Assembly (NCBI RefSeq): GCF_019976755.1
Contig: NZ_AP023441.1
Span: forward strand, 6,011,501-6,075,500
DNA from: Nostoc sp. MS1
GTDB taxonomy: Bacteria > Cyanobacteriota > Cyanobacteriia > Cyanobacteriales > Nostocaceae
Length of the DNA: 64,000 nucleotides
Direction: 5' to 3'
Shown: positions 54,743 to 63,313 of the stretch, in pieces
Position numbering within the stretch: position 1 is the first letter of the stretch
Layout of the letters: every line of letters starts with the position of its first letter
The notes under the pieces: generated by a model
Seen by the model: the letters and a program-made list of their open reading frames with translations, nothing else
What the model was told of the DNA's origin: nothing
Database searches by the model: none
Program-made: the position numbers and the translations under genes

Positions 54743-55638
54743 TGAACCTATCCCACTAATACCAGCAATATGATAATCTGCTGTTGAAAACGGTAAGTTG
54801 TATCAGGGTATGGCGGGGAAATTTGAAGGGTTAAGTGATATGGAGTGGAAGTTGTTTGAAGATATATTCCCCAAGGAACCAGAAAACAGAGGAAGGGGAA
54901 TGCCTCATGCACCATTTCGTCATGTACTGAACACGTTATTGTATATATTGATAACAGGATGCCGTTGGTGTGATGCTCCCACAGGAGAAATCTGGGCATC
55001 AAAAAGTGCAGCGCACAGATGGTTGCAACGTTGGGAAACGGACGGAACTTTGGAAAGTTTACAAGCAAGGATACTAGGAATTGCAGAGGAAAGAAGCCTA
55101 ATCAACTGGAATTACGGTGCTGTTGATGGGTCTTTTTCCCCCTGGCAAAGGTGGCGGTGAAGGCGTTAAGTACGGTCATAAAGGTAAGGGAATTTTAATA
55201 CACACCTTAACTGATGGTAATGGTATGCCCTTGGCTAATCGCACAACTCCAGCCAACGGTAGTGAAACAGATCAAGTGATACCACTGTTAGATAGTGTCA
55301 AAGTTAAAACGAATAGACCCGGTAGACCTCGTAAACGTGTTAAAGTTCTGGCTGCTGACAAAGGCTATGATTCCAAGGACAAACGGGCTGCATTGCGTAA
55401 ACGTGGAATCAGACCTCAATTGCCGCGCGCGTGTTTGGAAGAATCGAAAAAATCGGGGTAGACCAATTAAAATTTCTGTTCCGCGTTTTCAACAAGAGCG
55501 CTGTTTTGCTTGGTTTCAAAGAAAATATCGCCGACTCGTTGTTCGGTGGGAAAGAATTTCTGCCTGCTTCAACGGTTTTCTTTCTCTTGCGACAATTCAC
55601 ATCTGGATTAACAGAATTTTATTCGTGGGATAGGTTCA
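54743..55638 (+). mobile_element. IS5-like element in hsdR
   Basis: The 896-bp element has perfect 14-bp terminal inverted repeats TGAACCTATCCCAC / GTGGGATAGGTTCA, flanked by a 3-bp TCA duplication (54740-54742 and 55639-55641). TNA duplications are typical of the IS1031-like subgroup of IS5. Excision with one TCA restores the hsdR frame. Confidence 0.9.
54798..55633 (+). pseudogene. IS5-family transposase in three frames
   Basis: Frame 1 (54798-55160) encodes the N-terminal DUF4096-like half, MYQGMAGKFEGLSDMEWKLF to GAVDGSFSP, with the first catalytic Asp. The sequence continues in frame 2 from GKGGGEGVKYGHKGKGILIH to ADKGYDSKDKRAALRKRGIR with the second Asp. It then needs frame 3 for RVWKNRKNRGRPIK and RWERISACFNGF with the Glu. 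The first change falls on TTTTTCCCCC, a possible programmed slip as in two-ORF IS5 elements. The second, at the CGCGCG near 55430, looks like a mutation. So it may be inactive. Confidence 0.82.
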
Positions 55639-56371
55639 TCAGCATGGCGGGAAACCAATATTGGTGCAGTTCCACCATCTCGACGATCTAGAATTTGGGC
55701 GATCGCTTTTCTTTGTTCCCACCATTGTTTTACCTGCTGTGGTGTACTTTGCTTGAGGTGGGAAACTAGATTTGATAATGGCATTCCGGCGATCGCTTCT
55801 AACTGTTCCTGACTGTTAAGACTCAACTGCCTGCGTTGGCGCTGAATTTTCGCCAGTAGTTGGTTAATGACTATTTCTAGAGCATCAGTAGTTTTGACTG
55901 TTTCCAACTCCTCTACCAATTGAGTAAAGGAAATATTGGGGTTAACCACCACAGGTTTCATGCTAGATAAAGGAGCGATCGCTTCATATAATCACACTGC
56001 GTCGAAAATCCGAAACACTTCTTTGCCAATATCATTACATAGATGGGTTGCCCTTCCCAACATTTGCTCGTAGAGAATGCGAGAATTGATGCGACGAATA
56101 AACACCAAATTACAAATTGAGGGAACATCAATACCTGTGGTTAGCAAGTCCACTGTTACAGCCACTTTCGGATTAACTTCATTGCGGAACTTGCGAATCA
56201 ACTCTAATGGCTTATCTGCATTGCCTGTAATCTTGACAATTGCATCATCCTCCACACTGCCATAGATAGCCTGAAACGCTTGCTTTAGCTGGTTAACAAC
56301 AATATCCGCATGACCATCGGTAGCACAGAAAATTAAAGTTTTTTCAGGCAATGAATTGTAGACAGCTATGA

Positions 56372-57021
56372 GCAAGTCAGAGAAAGACCTGGAGATAATA
56401 AAGAGCAAGAAGAATATTACTCAGGTAAAGCAAGTAAACATAAGTAAGTCGGTGGGAAAAAACAAAACTAAGTTAAAAAAGGTAAACAAAGCTATAACCC
56501 TCTTCGCTTCTCCGCAGTTGCTCCACTTGGGCAAAGCCCAAGACCGCACTGCTCTCTGCCTCCTGCCTTGCAATAGCGATAATTTTTAACACTGAGCTAC
56601 TTACATTTAAAAGTCAGATAATTATCTTGCCTAATGGCAGCGATATCGTTGATGTTGTGGCAGGAGAACCGGGTCCAAAAAGTGATATAACTTTATTCCG
56701 AGAAAACCGTGATAACTTTGAGCCACAACAGAAATTTCAGGGAGACTTAGGATATCTAGGCGAAGATTTAATTGATACTCCTATTAAAACACCAAGAAAA
56801 GGAAAGTTAACAATTGACCAGAAACAACAAAATCAAGAGTTTTCGTCCAAACGAGTATTTGTTGAACACCGAATCCGTTCAGTAAAAATATTTCGAGTTG
56901 TTCAAGAAAGATTTCGGTTAAATCCGAAAAAATATGCTGAGGTAATTTTGACAATTTGTGGACTAGTAAGATTCCGAATTGGCGCACTTATATTACCACC
57001 AGAAATCCACGCAAGCGCCTG
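56372..57021 (+). pseudogene. Transposase remnant with nested insertion
   Basis: The plus strand first encodes VRERPGDNKEQEEYYSGKAS-KHK (about 56376-56447). About 150 bp later it resumes as LKSQIIILPNGSDIVDVVAG and continues GEPGPKSDITLFRENRDN to the conserved end VFVEHRIRSVKIFRVVQERF and ILTICGLVRFRIGALILPP. This is the C-terminal half of a DDE transposase of a type widespread in cyanobacteria. The 5' half is gone: the fragment abuts the hsdR remnant directly, implying a deletion. Activity is impossible. Confidence 0.78.
56450..56604. mobile_element. Small insertion inside the transposase remnant
   Basis: About 150 bp of unrelated sequence interrupts the transposase between KHK and LKSQII. 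Its ends are partly inverted (GTAAGTCGGTG on the left, CACTGAGCTACTTAC on the right). It has no gene and contains TGGGCAAAGCCCA and CTGCCTCCTGCC. It could be a miniature element; limits are approximate. Confidence 0.5.
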
Positions 57022-57197
57022 AGATGAAATTAATGCACATCACCATATATTTTGGTCTTGTTCTCTATAATAAATATCTCAAACCCGTATTTTATCATAT
57101 TCACTAGTTAGCTTTTGATGCTTGCATTTACGTCTCATAAGCTAGCCACAGCAAAGCTTTGATAGTTTTCGGAGATGTCTATTGGTGAATTTTACTC

Positions 57198-58702
57198 CTG
57201 GAGTTTAGACTAAATAGCCGCGCGACGAAGAAAAAATAAGGGGTGTGCTTGAACACAGGCCCCTTATTAGCAGAACCTGAGAGAAGAACCACCAACTCTC
57301 ATCTGCCAATATGAAACGTGCCAAATTAGAGGAATTTCGTCAAGCAGCTTATAATCATTTGGGAAGAGCGCATGATGCAACATTTGAACTGATGGATGCA
57401 GTATTGCTGACTCGGAACGCTTACAGTTTGGCAGATTTAGCGCTATCACCAGCATTTAGACGTAAGTGGTCAAGCATCTACGAAGCATTACAAGATAGCA
57501 GACCGCAGCGACAAAAATTGATGCAGTTATACATCAAACAGATGCCACAACAGGGTCGTCCGTTGTTAGCAGGCGACCACACAGGTTGGTCACGCCCAGA
57601 TGCAGTAACTTTGCAGGAGAGGACAATTGAACACAGCAGTGTCACCATAGCCGCAAACAAACCAATTACCGTTGGTCAGGGATATAGTACCATTGCTTGG
57701 ATACCAGAGGATTCGGTCAGTTGGGCGTTACCTTTGAGACATGAGCGAATTAGCAGTTGGGAAAACCCGATACAAAAGGCCACCTGGCAACTACAGCAAG
57801 TGTGTGAAAATTTACCAAATAGACCAATTACAGTTTGGGATAGTGAGTATGGCTGCGCTCCTTTTGTGTTGAAGACGAACAATATCAAAGCGGACATTCT
57901 GGTTCGTTTGCGTTCAAATCTTTGTTTATGGGGCGCACCACCACCATATTCTGGCAAAGGGCGACCCAGGAAACATGGTGACAAATTCAAACTCAATGAA
58001 CCACTCACATGGAGTGAAGCCAATGAGACTATAGAAGTCAACCATCCTCAACTGGGACGGGTGAAGGTGAGCTTGTGGTTTAATTTACACTTTCATCAAA
58101 CTGCGACACGCCCAATGTCGCTGATTCGAGTTGAGCGTCTGGATGCAGAAGGCAACCTACGTATATCAAAACCTTTATGGTTGGCTTGGGTGGGAGAAGA
58201 AATGCCACCACTAGAAGAAGTTTGGCCACTCTACCTCCGACGTTTTACTGTTGACCACTGGTATCGTTTTTTGAAGCAACGCTTGCACTGGACATTACCT
58301 AAATTGAGTAGTCCCAAGCAATGTGAGCGTTGGAGTGACCTCATGCCTCTGATGACTTGGGAATTGTGGTTGGCTCGTGATATCGTTGCTGATAACCCTT
58401 TACCTTGGCACAAATCATTAGACAATTTGACTCCTGGCAGAGTTGCTCAAGCAATGGGGAGCATTTTTGCGGTGATTGGTACTCCAGCCCGTTCGCCTAA
58501 ACCTCGCGGAAAGTCTCCAGGCTGGAAACCAGGAAAACCACGACAACGTAGAATTCGCTATCCCATAGTCAAAAAAACTACAACTAAGCCCCGCAAGAAG
58601 CAACCAGAATCTGCTTAGTACCTTAGATTTTCATCTCTAAAGCCTGTTTCTTTTCAACTCAGCGTTGCTGGGTCGTTTCTTGTTGCTTAGTCTAAACTCC
58701 AG
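57198..58702 (+). mobile_element. Complete 1.5-kb insertion sequence
   Basis: The element has perfect 16-bp terminal inverted repeats CTGGAGTTTAGACTAA / TTAGTCTAAACTCCAG. It contains one intact transposase gene. A target duplication is not clear. Left of it, 57022-57197 holds no gene and is probably the tail of the previous transposon. It closes the degraded island; ordinary chromosome resumes 73 bp later. Confidence 0.88.
57311..58618 (+). CDS. Transposase, IS701-like (DDE)
   Basis: The 435-residue protein begins MKRAKLEEFRQAAYNHLGRA and has the first acidic motif LLAGDHTGWSRPDA, a second Asp in ITVWDSEYGCAPFVL, and a C-terminal acidic/His segment FTVDHWYRFLKQRLHW. It ends in a very basic tail (Lys/Arg/Pro-rich). 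The family is a cyanobacterial DDE transposase resembling IS701; the exact family is uncertain. It is intact and lies centrally between the inverted repeats. Just upstream, a stem GGGGTGTGC...CCCCTTATT in the leader may limit readthrough. Confidence 0.82.
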   Translation: MKRAKLEEFRQAAYNHLGRAHDATFELMDAVLLTRNAYSLADLALSPAFRRKWSSIYEALQDSRPQRQKLMQLYIKQMPQQGRPLLAGDHTGWSRPDAVTLQERTIEHSSVTIAANKPITVGQGYSTIAWIPEDSVSWALPLRHERISSWENPIQKATWQLQQVCENLPNRPITVWDSEYGCAPFVLKTNNIKADILVRLRSNLCLWGAPPPYSGKGRPRKHGDKFKLNEPLTWSEANETIEVNHPQLGRVKVSLWFNLHFHQTATRPMSLIRVERLDAEGNLRISKPLWLAWVGEEMPPLEEVWPLYLRRFTVDHWYRFLKQRLHWTLPKLSSPKQCERWSDLMPLMTWELWLARDIVADNPLPWHKSLDNLTPGRVAQAMGSIFAVIGTPARSPKPRGKSPGWKPGKPRQRRIRYPIVKKTTTKPRKKQPESA

Positions 58703-58775
58703 TTTTAAAAAATCTGATACAGATGCAAACGCCCAAACCTTTACTACGTATCACTTTCTTAATTTTGAATTTATA

Positions 58776-61700
58776 TTACTCCCATTCCTCAAATTGATTA
58801 CTAGTATTACGAAGTAGAGAATTTAGTTGTGCGCGGCGGGTTTCAAAGTTAGCAGCGATGGAGATTAAGGCAATACCCACCAATAAACCGACTACCCATT
58901 TTAAGAAGGGGTAACGCAAGCTAAAAATTACTAACTGGTAAATGCTGGTAATGAAAAAGGTGGCTGTACCAACATAGAGAAATGCCCTAATTCGCAAAGC
59001 CAGTCCCGCAAAGATGGCAATTAAAGCAAAACTTCCAGGTATGAGGGGGGCATTTTGATAGAATAGAATTGCCCAGAAACATATTATGCCACTACCAAAA
59101 ACTCGTAAGCTGTGACGACCTACTTTAGAGTCCGGTTGTGTTAGTTGTGGATCTATTTGGGCGATATACAGCAGTGATAAACCAATAACTGTGACGTACC
59201 ATAAACTATCTGTAAGGCGTAATTGAGCAAACCAGTTAAATAATGCCCAATTTATCAACACCAGACTGATATAGGTAAAACGGATGTTTTCGGCTACCTT
59301 GGCTAAGAAGACGTAGAAGCCGGCGGCGATAAGTAGAGTGAAGGGGTGAACGTAGAGTCTGGTTTCCCCTAAAATTACCAGTGGCACAATATAGGCGGCT
59401 TGTTGCCAAGGTTTTTGTGACCATCCCCAACGTTGCCACGGTAATATATACAAAAAGTAGGCAAATACGCAAGCGATCGCTCCATTCCAAGGTACTAAGG
59501 GGCCTGTAATCCATTGTCCTACGGCAGTTTCTCGCCAGTAAACTCTCATCCCTGCTACTAACAAGAAGCCCAGGTAAACCCATAAATCTGCTGTACTGAT
59601 GCGTCCGAAGACACGCGACACAGATGAGTCTGGTGCATTTTTACCTTGCAGGATGGCGTAGACAATTAAAACGGCTCCCGTTCCTAACCCCACAAGGCGG
59701 TTAACTTGGATAGGAAAGCTAATTGCTGTCATCAGTAAGGCGCTACTCCACAACCAATGGAGATGAGCAATTACTTGTAGTTCTTGGGTACTCAGGCGGA
59801 GGTAGTTTTTCAGCCAAGGGGTGAGGATGCGGTAGGCTGACATGATACTTGTGCCAAGGGCAGCCATAGCAATTAAGCCATCACCCAAACCGCCACCAGA
59901 GGCTTGTAACATTTGATAGAACAAGATTTCATAAGCGGAGACGGATACGCCAGCAATCCCCAAGTAAAGCAGGGGTTTGAAGTCTTGGCTACGTCGCCCG
60001 ACACCAATGAAAATTAATGATACGCCTAAAGAACACAACCCAGACCAATCGGTAAAGGTGTTAATTCGTAACAGGACGCTAAATAGACCATAGAATATAG
60101 GTAGGATGTGGAAACTGCTGGGTAGTTTGGTTAATTGGTAACGTCTTCGCCACCATTCGCCTAAAACTTGCGTAAATAAACCCAAGGCAATGTTAGCGAT
60201 CGCAATCCGAATAATTGAAGGTTCACGAAATCCTAGTACCTCAGCTACCATTAACTCAACACACCAACCAATTCCATAAAATGCCCAGTCTGTGGGTTGT
60301 CGCCAACTGCGATAAATAATTGCGCCTAAAGTTATGGCTATGGCAATTAAGTATAAAATTCCTGGCTTGGTAAAATCTTGGTAAATACCCAAGGAATGGT
60401 ATGTAAGCAGCGATAATTCTACACCACATAGTGCGATCGCCCATTTATCAGCCGCAACTGCATATACACCTGCTAATTCCTGACTACGGCGTAATAGTAA
60501 TGTGCGTCCTAACCATAAACTTAAAGTGGCGATCGCACCCACAATATACCATCCGGCAATGGCTAGGCGTGGTAAACCGGGAATACCTTCCCACAACAAC
60601 GCCGCAATCAAACTTAAGCCAAAGCCAATGGTAACGCCTGCAACTTCTTGCTTGGGTAGATAGTGGCTATTGGCATACATCACACCCGTACTCACAGCCA
60701 AACTAATTAATCTGGTTCCGGGTAAGGGTAGGGTTAATAGCTGTGTCATCCCTACCGTTAGGATACTCAATAGACTATTAGTGGTGCGTTGCTTGGCAGT
60801 TGTACGACTGGCTAAACCTGTCAGGGTTATGGGTGTGGCTATCCACATTATGATCCACCAATGCCCTTTGTTGTATTCGCCCACCCAAGCGGGTTCGATA
60901 TGAGTCCACAACAACAAGAAACTGATAATAGCTAACCCTAGTCCGATGTGCCATGCACTACGTCGCCATAATCCAGTTCCCAGACTATACGCCCACTCTA
61001 CCACCATGAGGACGATGAGAATGCTTGCCCACAGGGGTACAGTGAGGCGGGGGAATAACTTATCTATGATTGATACTAGGGTTAATAATCCGCCAACGTG
61101 GGTGAGGTAAACTAAGGGAACAGGTACAGGAGAACGTCGTTGGCTGACGGTTGCTAAGGTGATGGTGGACAGTAATAAATTCAGCGATCGCAAGGTAGGA
61201 TTAACTGTGGCGATCGTTGTTAAACAAGTGCCAAATATCAGTGCTAAAAACTCACCACATTGTGCCAATTCTCGCTTGCGCTGATGATGAAAGATTTCTG
61301 TGAGAACTACGACGAGAACTAAGTAAGGAAATAAGGCAATACTCAGTAATGCCCAAGGTTCATTTTGTGCTTGGGTAAGTTGCGTACCAACAATGATCGC
61401 TAATTTCTGCACTCCAGCAGGAACTAACCGCCAACCTAACCAAATCGCCTGTAAACCAACGACAAATGATAAGACAAAATCTGCTTGTAAGTTGTATCTG
61501 TATAGCCGCACTCCTTCAACCCATAAGATTAAACCACTAACTGCGATCGCCTGTTCTGGATGATCTATGACAGCTACTAGCCAACCGATGAATAGGAGGA
61601 TACCGCCGAGTTTTTCCCAAGGGAAGGGGGTGGTGGTTCGGCTACGCTCACCAACCGGGGTTAGGGGAGTGGGGGGAGATGAGGGGGTTGTTTGTGGTTT

Positions 61701-62723
61701 TCTTTGTTGTTGTGCTAGCCAAGTTGTTAACCAACCGCAAACACCAATGGCTAAACCTAATTGGGTAATATCAACGCCAGCGACAAAAATAGCTCGTGAT
61801 AAAAGCAGTAATAAAGAATAGACTATTACGGCAGCATAGATATTAATAATCTGTTTCTGGGGTTGTTCGCCTTCGTTTGCCAAGGGTATATATTGGCGGT
61901 GTTGCTGTCGGCGGCTGTGATAAATTGTGATGATGGTTGTGCTGATCATTGCCGCATAAACGGCAATCAAGGGGAATCCTGATAATTTCCAGCCCCAATG
62001 CAGATAACTTAAACCGAGAATATTTATTAAGGGTAAATTTCCTCTGGGGAAGTTACCGATAACTATGGGATTTCTACATAGCGATGTTGTCACTACTGTT
62101 AATATCGGGGCGGCGATCGCTAATGTTATCCAGTCTAGAGGATTATGCCACAACCCGAAGCTGTCCATTGCCCAGAAATTAACGGGAACTAATAACAGAG
62201 TGACAATTAATAATGTCTGCGCCGTCAATCTCAGGTTATTTTGTCTACCAGCCCAGAAACTGAACCCCCAAAAACTCAAAGTATAAGCCAATAAAACTCC
62301 ATACTGCCCAGAAGCCGGGAATTTCTCCCACTGACTTGCAGCTAGTACACCAGATGAAACTACAACTAAAAATACTCCCAGAAACAGCAGCCACCGCACA
62401 CTTAATTCTTCTCCCAAAGACTGCAACATTCGGGAAACGATGTTAGGTTGTGCTGGTTGTTTTGGTTGTTTTCTTTTTGGTTCTGGTAACTGGGCTATTA
62501 ATGACTTTTCTGGTGTTCTGATTGCACCTATCCGTTCCTCTTCCGGCGAAGATTGGAGTTGTAACTGTACCCGACAAACAAGATATTCTCTACATATTTG
62601 CCTAACTTGAGTATCGCTTATCAAACCCAAACGCAACCATATATCCAACCCTTCTAGTAGTTGAGGATGGGAGGAAGGTAGCTTAACTTCGATTCTTAGT
62701 GAATGATCAGGAGGCGATGACAT
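58776..62723 (-). CDS. Giant multi-spanning membrane protein (DUF2157-like)
   Basis: This 1315-residue protein has a soluble N-terminus of about 105 residues, then roughly 30 or more hydrophobic segments to the end. The first membrane part (LFLGVFLVVVSSGVLAASQW with the EKFPASGQYG element) resembles DUF2157 proteins. No catalytic or transport motif is recognised. Residues about 340-368 (a Pro/Ser/Thr- and Arg-rich loop, SSPPTPLTPVGERSRTTT) are encoded by a dispersed repeat containing TTCGGCTACGCTCACCAACC, inserted in frame in a loop. Large membrane proteins of this kind are common in filamentous cyanobacteria; function unknown. Confidence 0.8.
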   Translation of the reverse strand: MSSPPDHSLRIEVKLPSSHPQLLEGLDIWLRLGLISDTQVRQICREYLVCRVQLQLQSSPEEERIGAIRTPEKSLIAQLPEPKRKQPKQPAQPNIVSRMLQSLGEELSVRWLLFLGVFLVVVSSGVLAASQWEKFPASGQYGVLLAYTLSFWGFSFWAGRQNNLRLTAQTLLIVTLLLVPVNFWAMDSFGLWHNPLDWITLAIAAPILTVVTTSLCRNPIVIGNFPRGNLPLINILGLSYLHWGWKLSGFPLIAVYAAMISTTIITIYHSRRQQHRQYIPLANEGEQPQKQIINIYAAVIVYSLLLLLSRAIFVAGVDITQLGLAIGVCGWLTTWLAQQQRKPQTTPSSPPTPLTPVGERSRTTTPFPWEKLGGILLFIGWLVAVIDHPEQAIAVSGLILWVEGVRLYRYNLQADFVLSFVVGLQAIWLGWRLVPAGVQKLAIIVGTQLTQAQNEPWALLSIALFPYLVLVVVLTEIFHHQRKRELAQCGEFLALIFGTCLTTIATVNPTLRSLNLLLSTITLATVSQRRSPVPVPLVYLTHVGGLLTLVSIIDKLFPRLTVPLWASILIVLMVVEWAYSLGTGLWRRSAWHIGLGLAIISFLLLWTHIEPAWVGEYNKGHWWIIMWIATPITLTGLASRTTAKQRTTNSLLSILTVGMTQLLTLPLPGTRLISLAVSTGVMYANSHYLPKQEVAGVTIGFGLSLIAALLWEGIPGLPRLAIAGWYIVGAIATLSLWLGRTLLLRRSQELAGVYAVAADKWAIALCGVELSLLTYHSLGIYQDFTKPGILYLIAIAITLGAIIYRSWRQPTDWAFYGIGWCVELMVAEVLGFREPSIIRIAIANIALGLFTQVLGEWWRRRYQLTKLPSSFHILPIFYGLFSVLLRINTFTDWSGLCSLGVSLIFIGVGRRSQDFKPLLYLGIAGVSVSAYEILFYQMLQASGGGLGDGLIAMAALGTSIMSAYRILTPWLKNYLRLSTQELQVIAHLHWLWSSALLMTAISFPIQVNRLVGLGTGAVLIVYAILQGKNAPDSSVSRVFGRISTADLWVYLGFLLVAGMRVYWRETAVGQWITGPLVPWNGAIACVFAYFLYILPWQRWGWSQKPWQQAAYIVPLVILGETRLYVHPFTLLIAAGFYVFLAKVAENIRFTYISLVLINWALFNWFAQLRLTDSLWYVTVIGLSLLYIAQIDPQLTQPDSKVGRHSLRVFGSGIICFWAILFYQNAPLIPGSFALIAIFAGLALRIRAFLYVGTATFFITSIYQLVIFSLRYPFLKWVVGLLVGIALISIAANFETRRAQLNSLLRNTSNQFEEWE

Positions 62724-63302
62724 AAATCGCAGAGATATCGGAATATATATACATCTTCATTGGCTAAGTTTATAATTACGCGATCGCTGTGCCACTTGTT
62801 CTGCTGACTATTAAATTTTTTACAAGAGGCTAGAGGTTACGGGTCAAAGTATTTTTAACTAAAGCAAAAATGATGTAATTAAGATTTTATACTTAGTTAT
62901 TTTTGCTATAACTAAACTTTATATTTTATATAGCTTTCTTCTATATCAATTATTGTTGACTAATTTATAAAGAATCTGTTACCTTTTTTAACAAAGGACA
63001 ACAGTTGAGCTAAAAAAACTAGAAGCCTGCAAAACTTCACATTTATCCTTCAGGCAGTGGAGTTAGTACGATTAACTTGATGCGGTTATGATACGACCAA
63101 CTTACCGCTTTCAGAAAAATTTCTTGTGTAGTTAGTTCATCACAATTGAATTAAGGTATCGGTATTTTCCATCGACATTTGGACTTCTCCTAATCACCTC
63201 GGTTGCATAGCCGGGGTTTTTTATTGGTCATTAATCATTAGTCATTAGTCATTAGTTATTTGGCTTACTCCCTACCAACACGCGCTAAACGCGCCGCTAC
63301 CG
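62724..63302. other. Long intergenic region with possible small RNA
   Basis: No protein gene is seen in this 579-bp region. The left half is AT-rich. The right part (about 63000-63222) is less AT-rich and ends in a plus-strand terminator, although no plus-strand gene precedes it, so a small RNA is possible. TTAGTCA repeats (63228-63258) and a palindromic dispersed repeat (63276-63313) follow and overlap the end of the GGDEF gene. Confidence 0.5.
63197..63222 (+). terminator. Orphan terminator hairpin
   Basis: Stem CCTCGGTT / AGCCGGGG (two G-T pairs) with a GCAT loop is followed by six T. There is no plus-strand coding gene upstream within the intergenic region. Confidence 0.75.
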
Positions 63303-63313
63303 CTAACAGCACT
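63276..63313. repeat. Dispersed palindromic repeat at GGDEF gene 3' end
   Basis: A 38-bp repeat containing CGCGCTAAACGCGCCGCTAC and ending AACAGCACT resembles the one at 31405-31442. It overlaps the stop codon and last codons (KCC) of the GGDEF gene. Confidence 0.65.

Larger units (their letters stand above)
54193..56366 (-). pseudogene. hsdR: Type I restriction subunit HsdR, 5'-truncated, nonsense codon and IS insertion
   Basis: The visible part begins near YNSLPEKTLIFCATDGHADI and runs through helicase motifs (TVDLLTTGIDVP, YEQMLGRATHLC). It stops at a TGA at 55992-55994, after which the same frame continues LYEAIAPLSSMKPVVVNPN. The IS at 54743-55638 then interrupts; joining across one TCA copy gives VSRHA-ELVAIERGYGNAER in frame and on to the EcoEI-type C-terminal domain ending HESIWNTAI. 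The nuclease domain and first helicase domain are missing, replaced by transposase sequence at 56372. So the motor and nuclease are dead. Confidence 0.9.

Noticed and set aside
63130..63222. Assignment of the putative RNA before 63222 to Yfr1
   Set aside because: The expected central ACTCCTCACAC is not present; only a loosely similar pyrimidine-rich stretch is seen.
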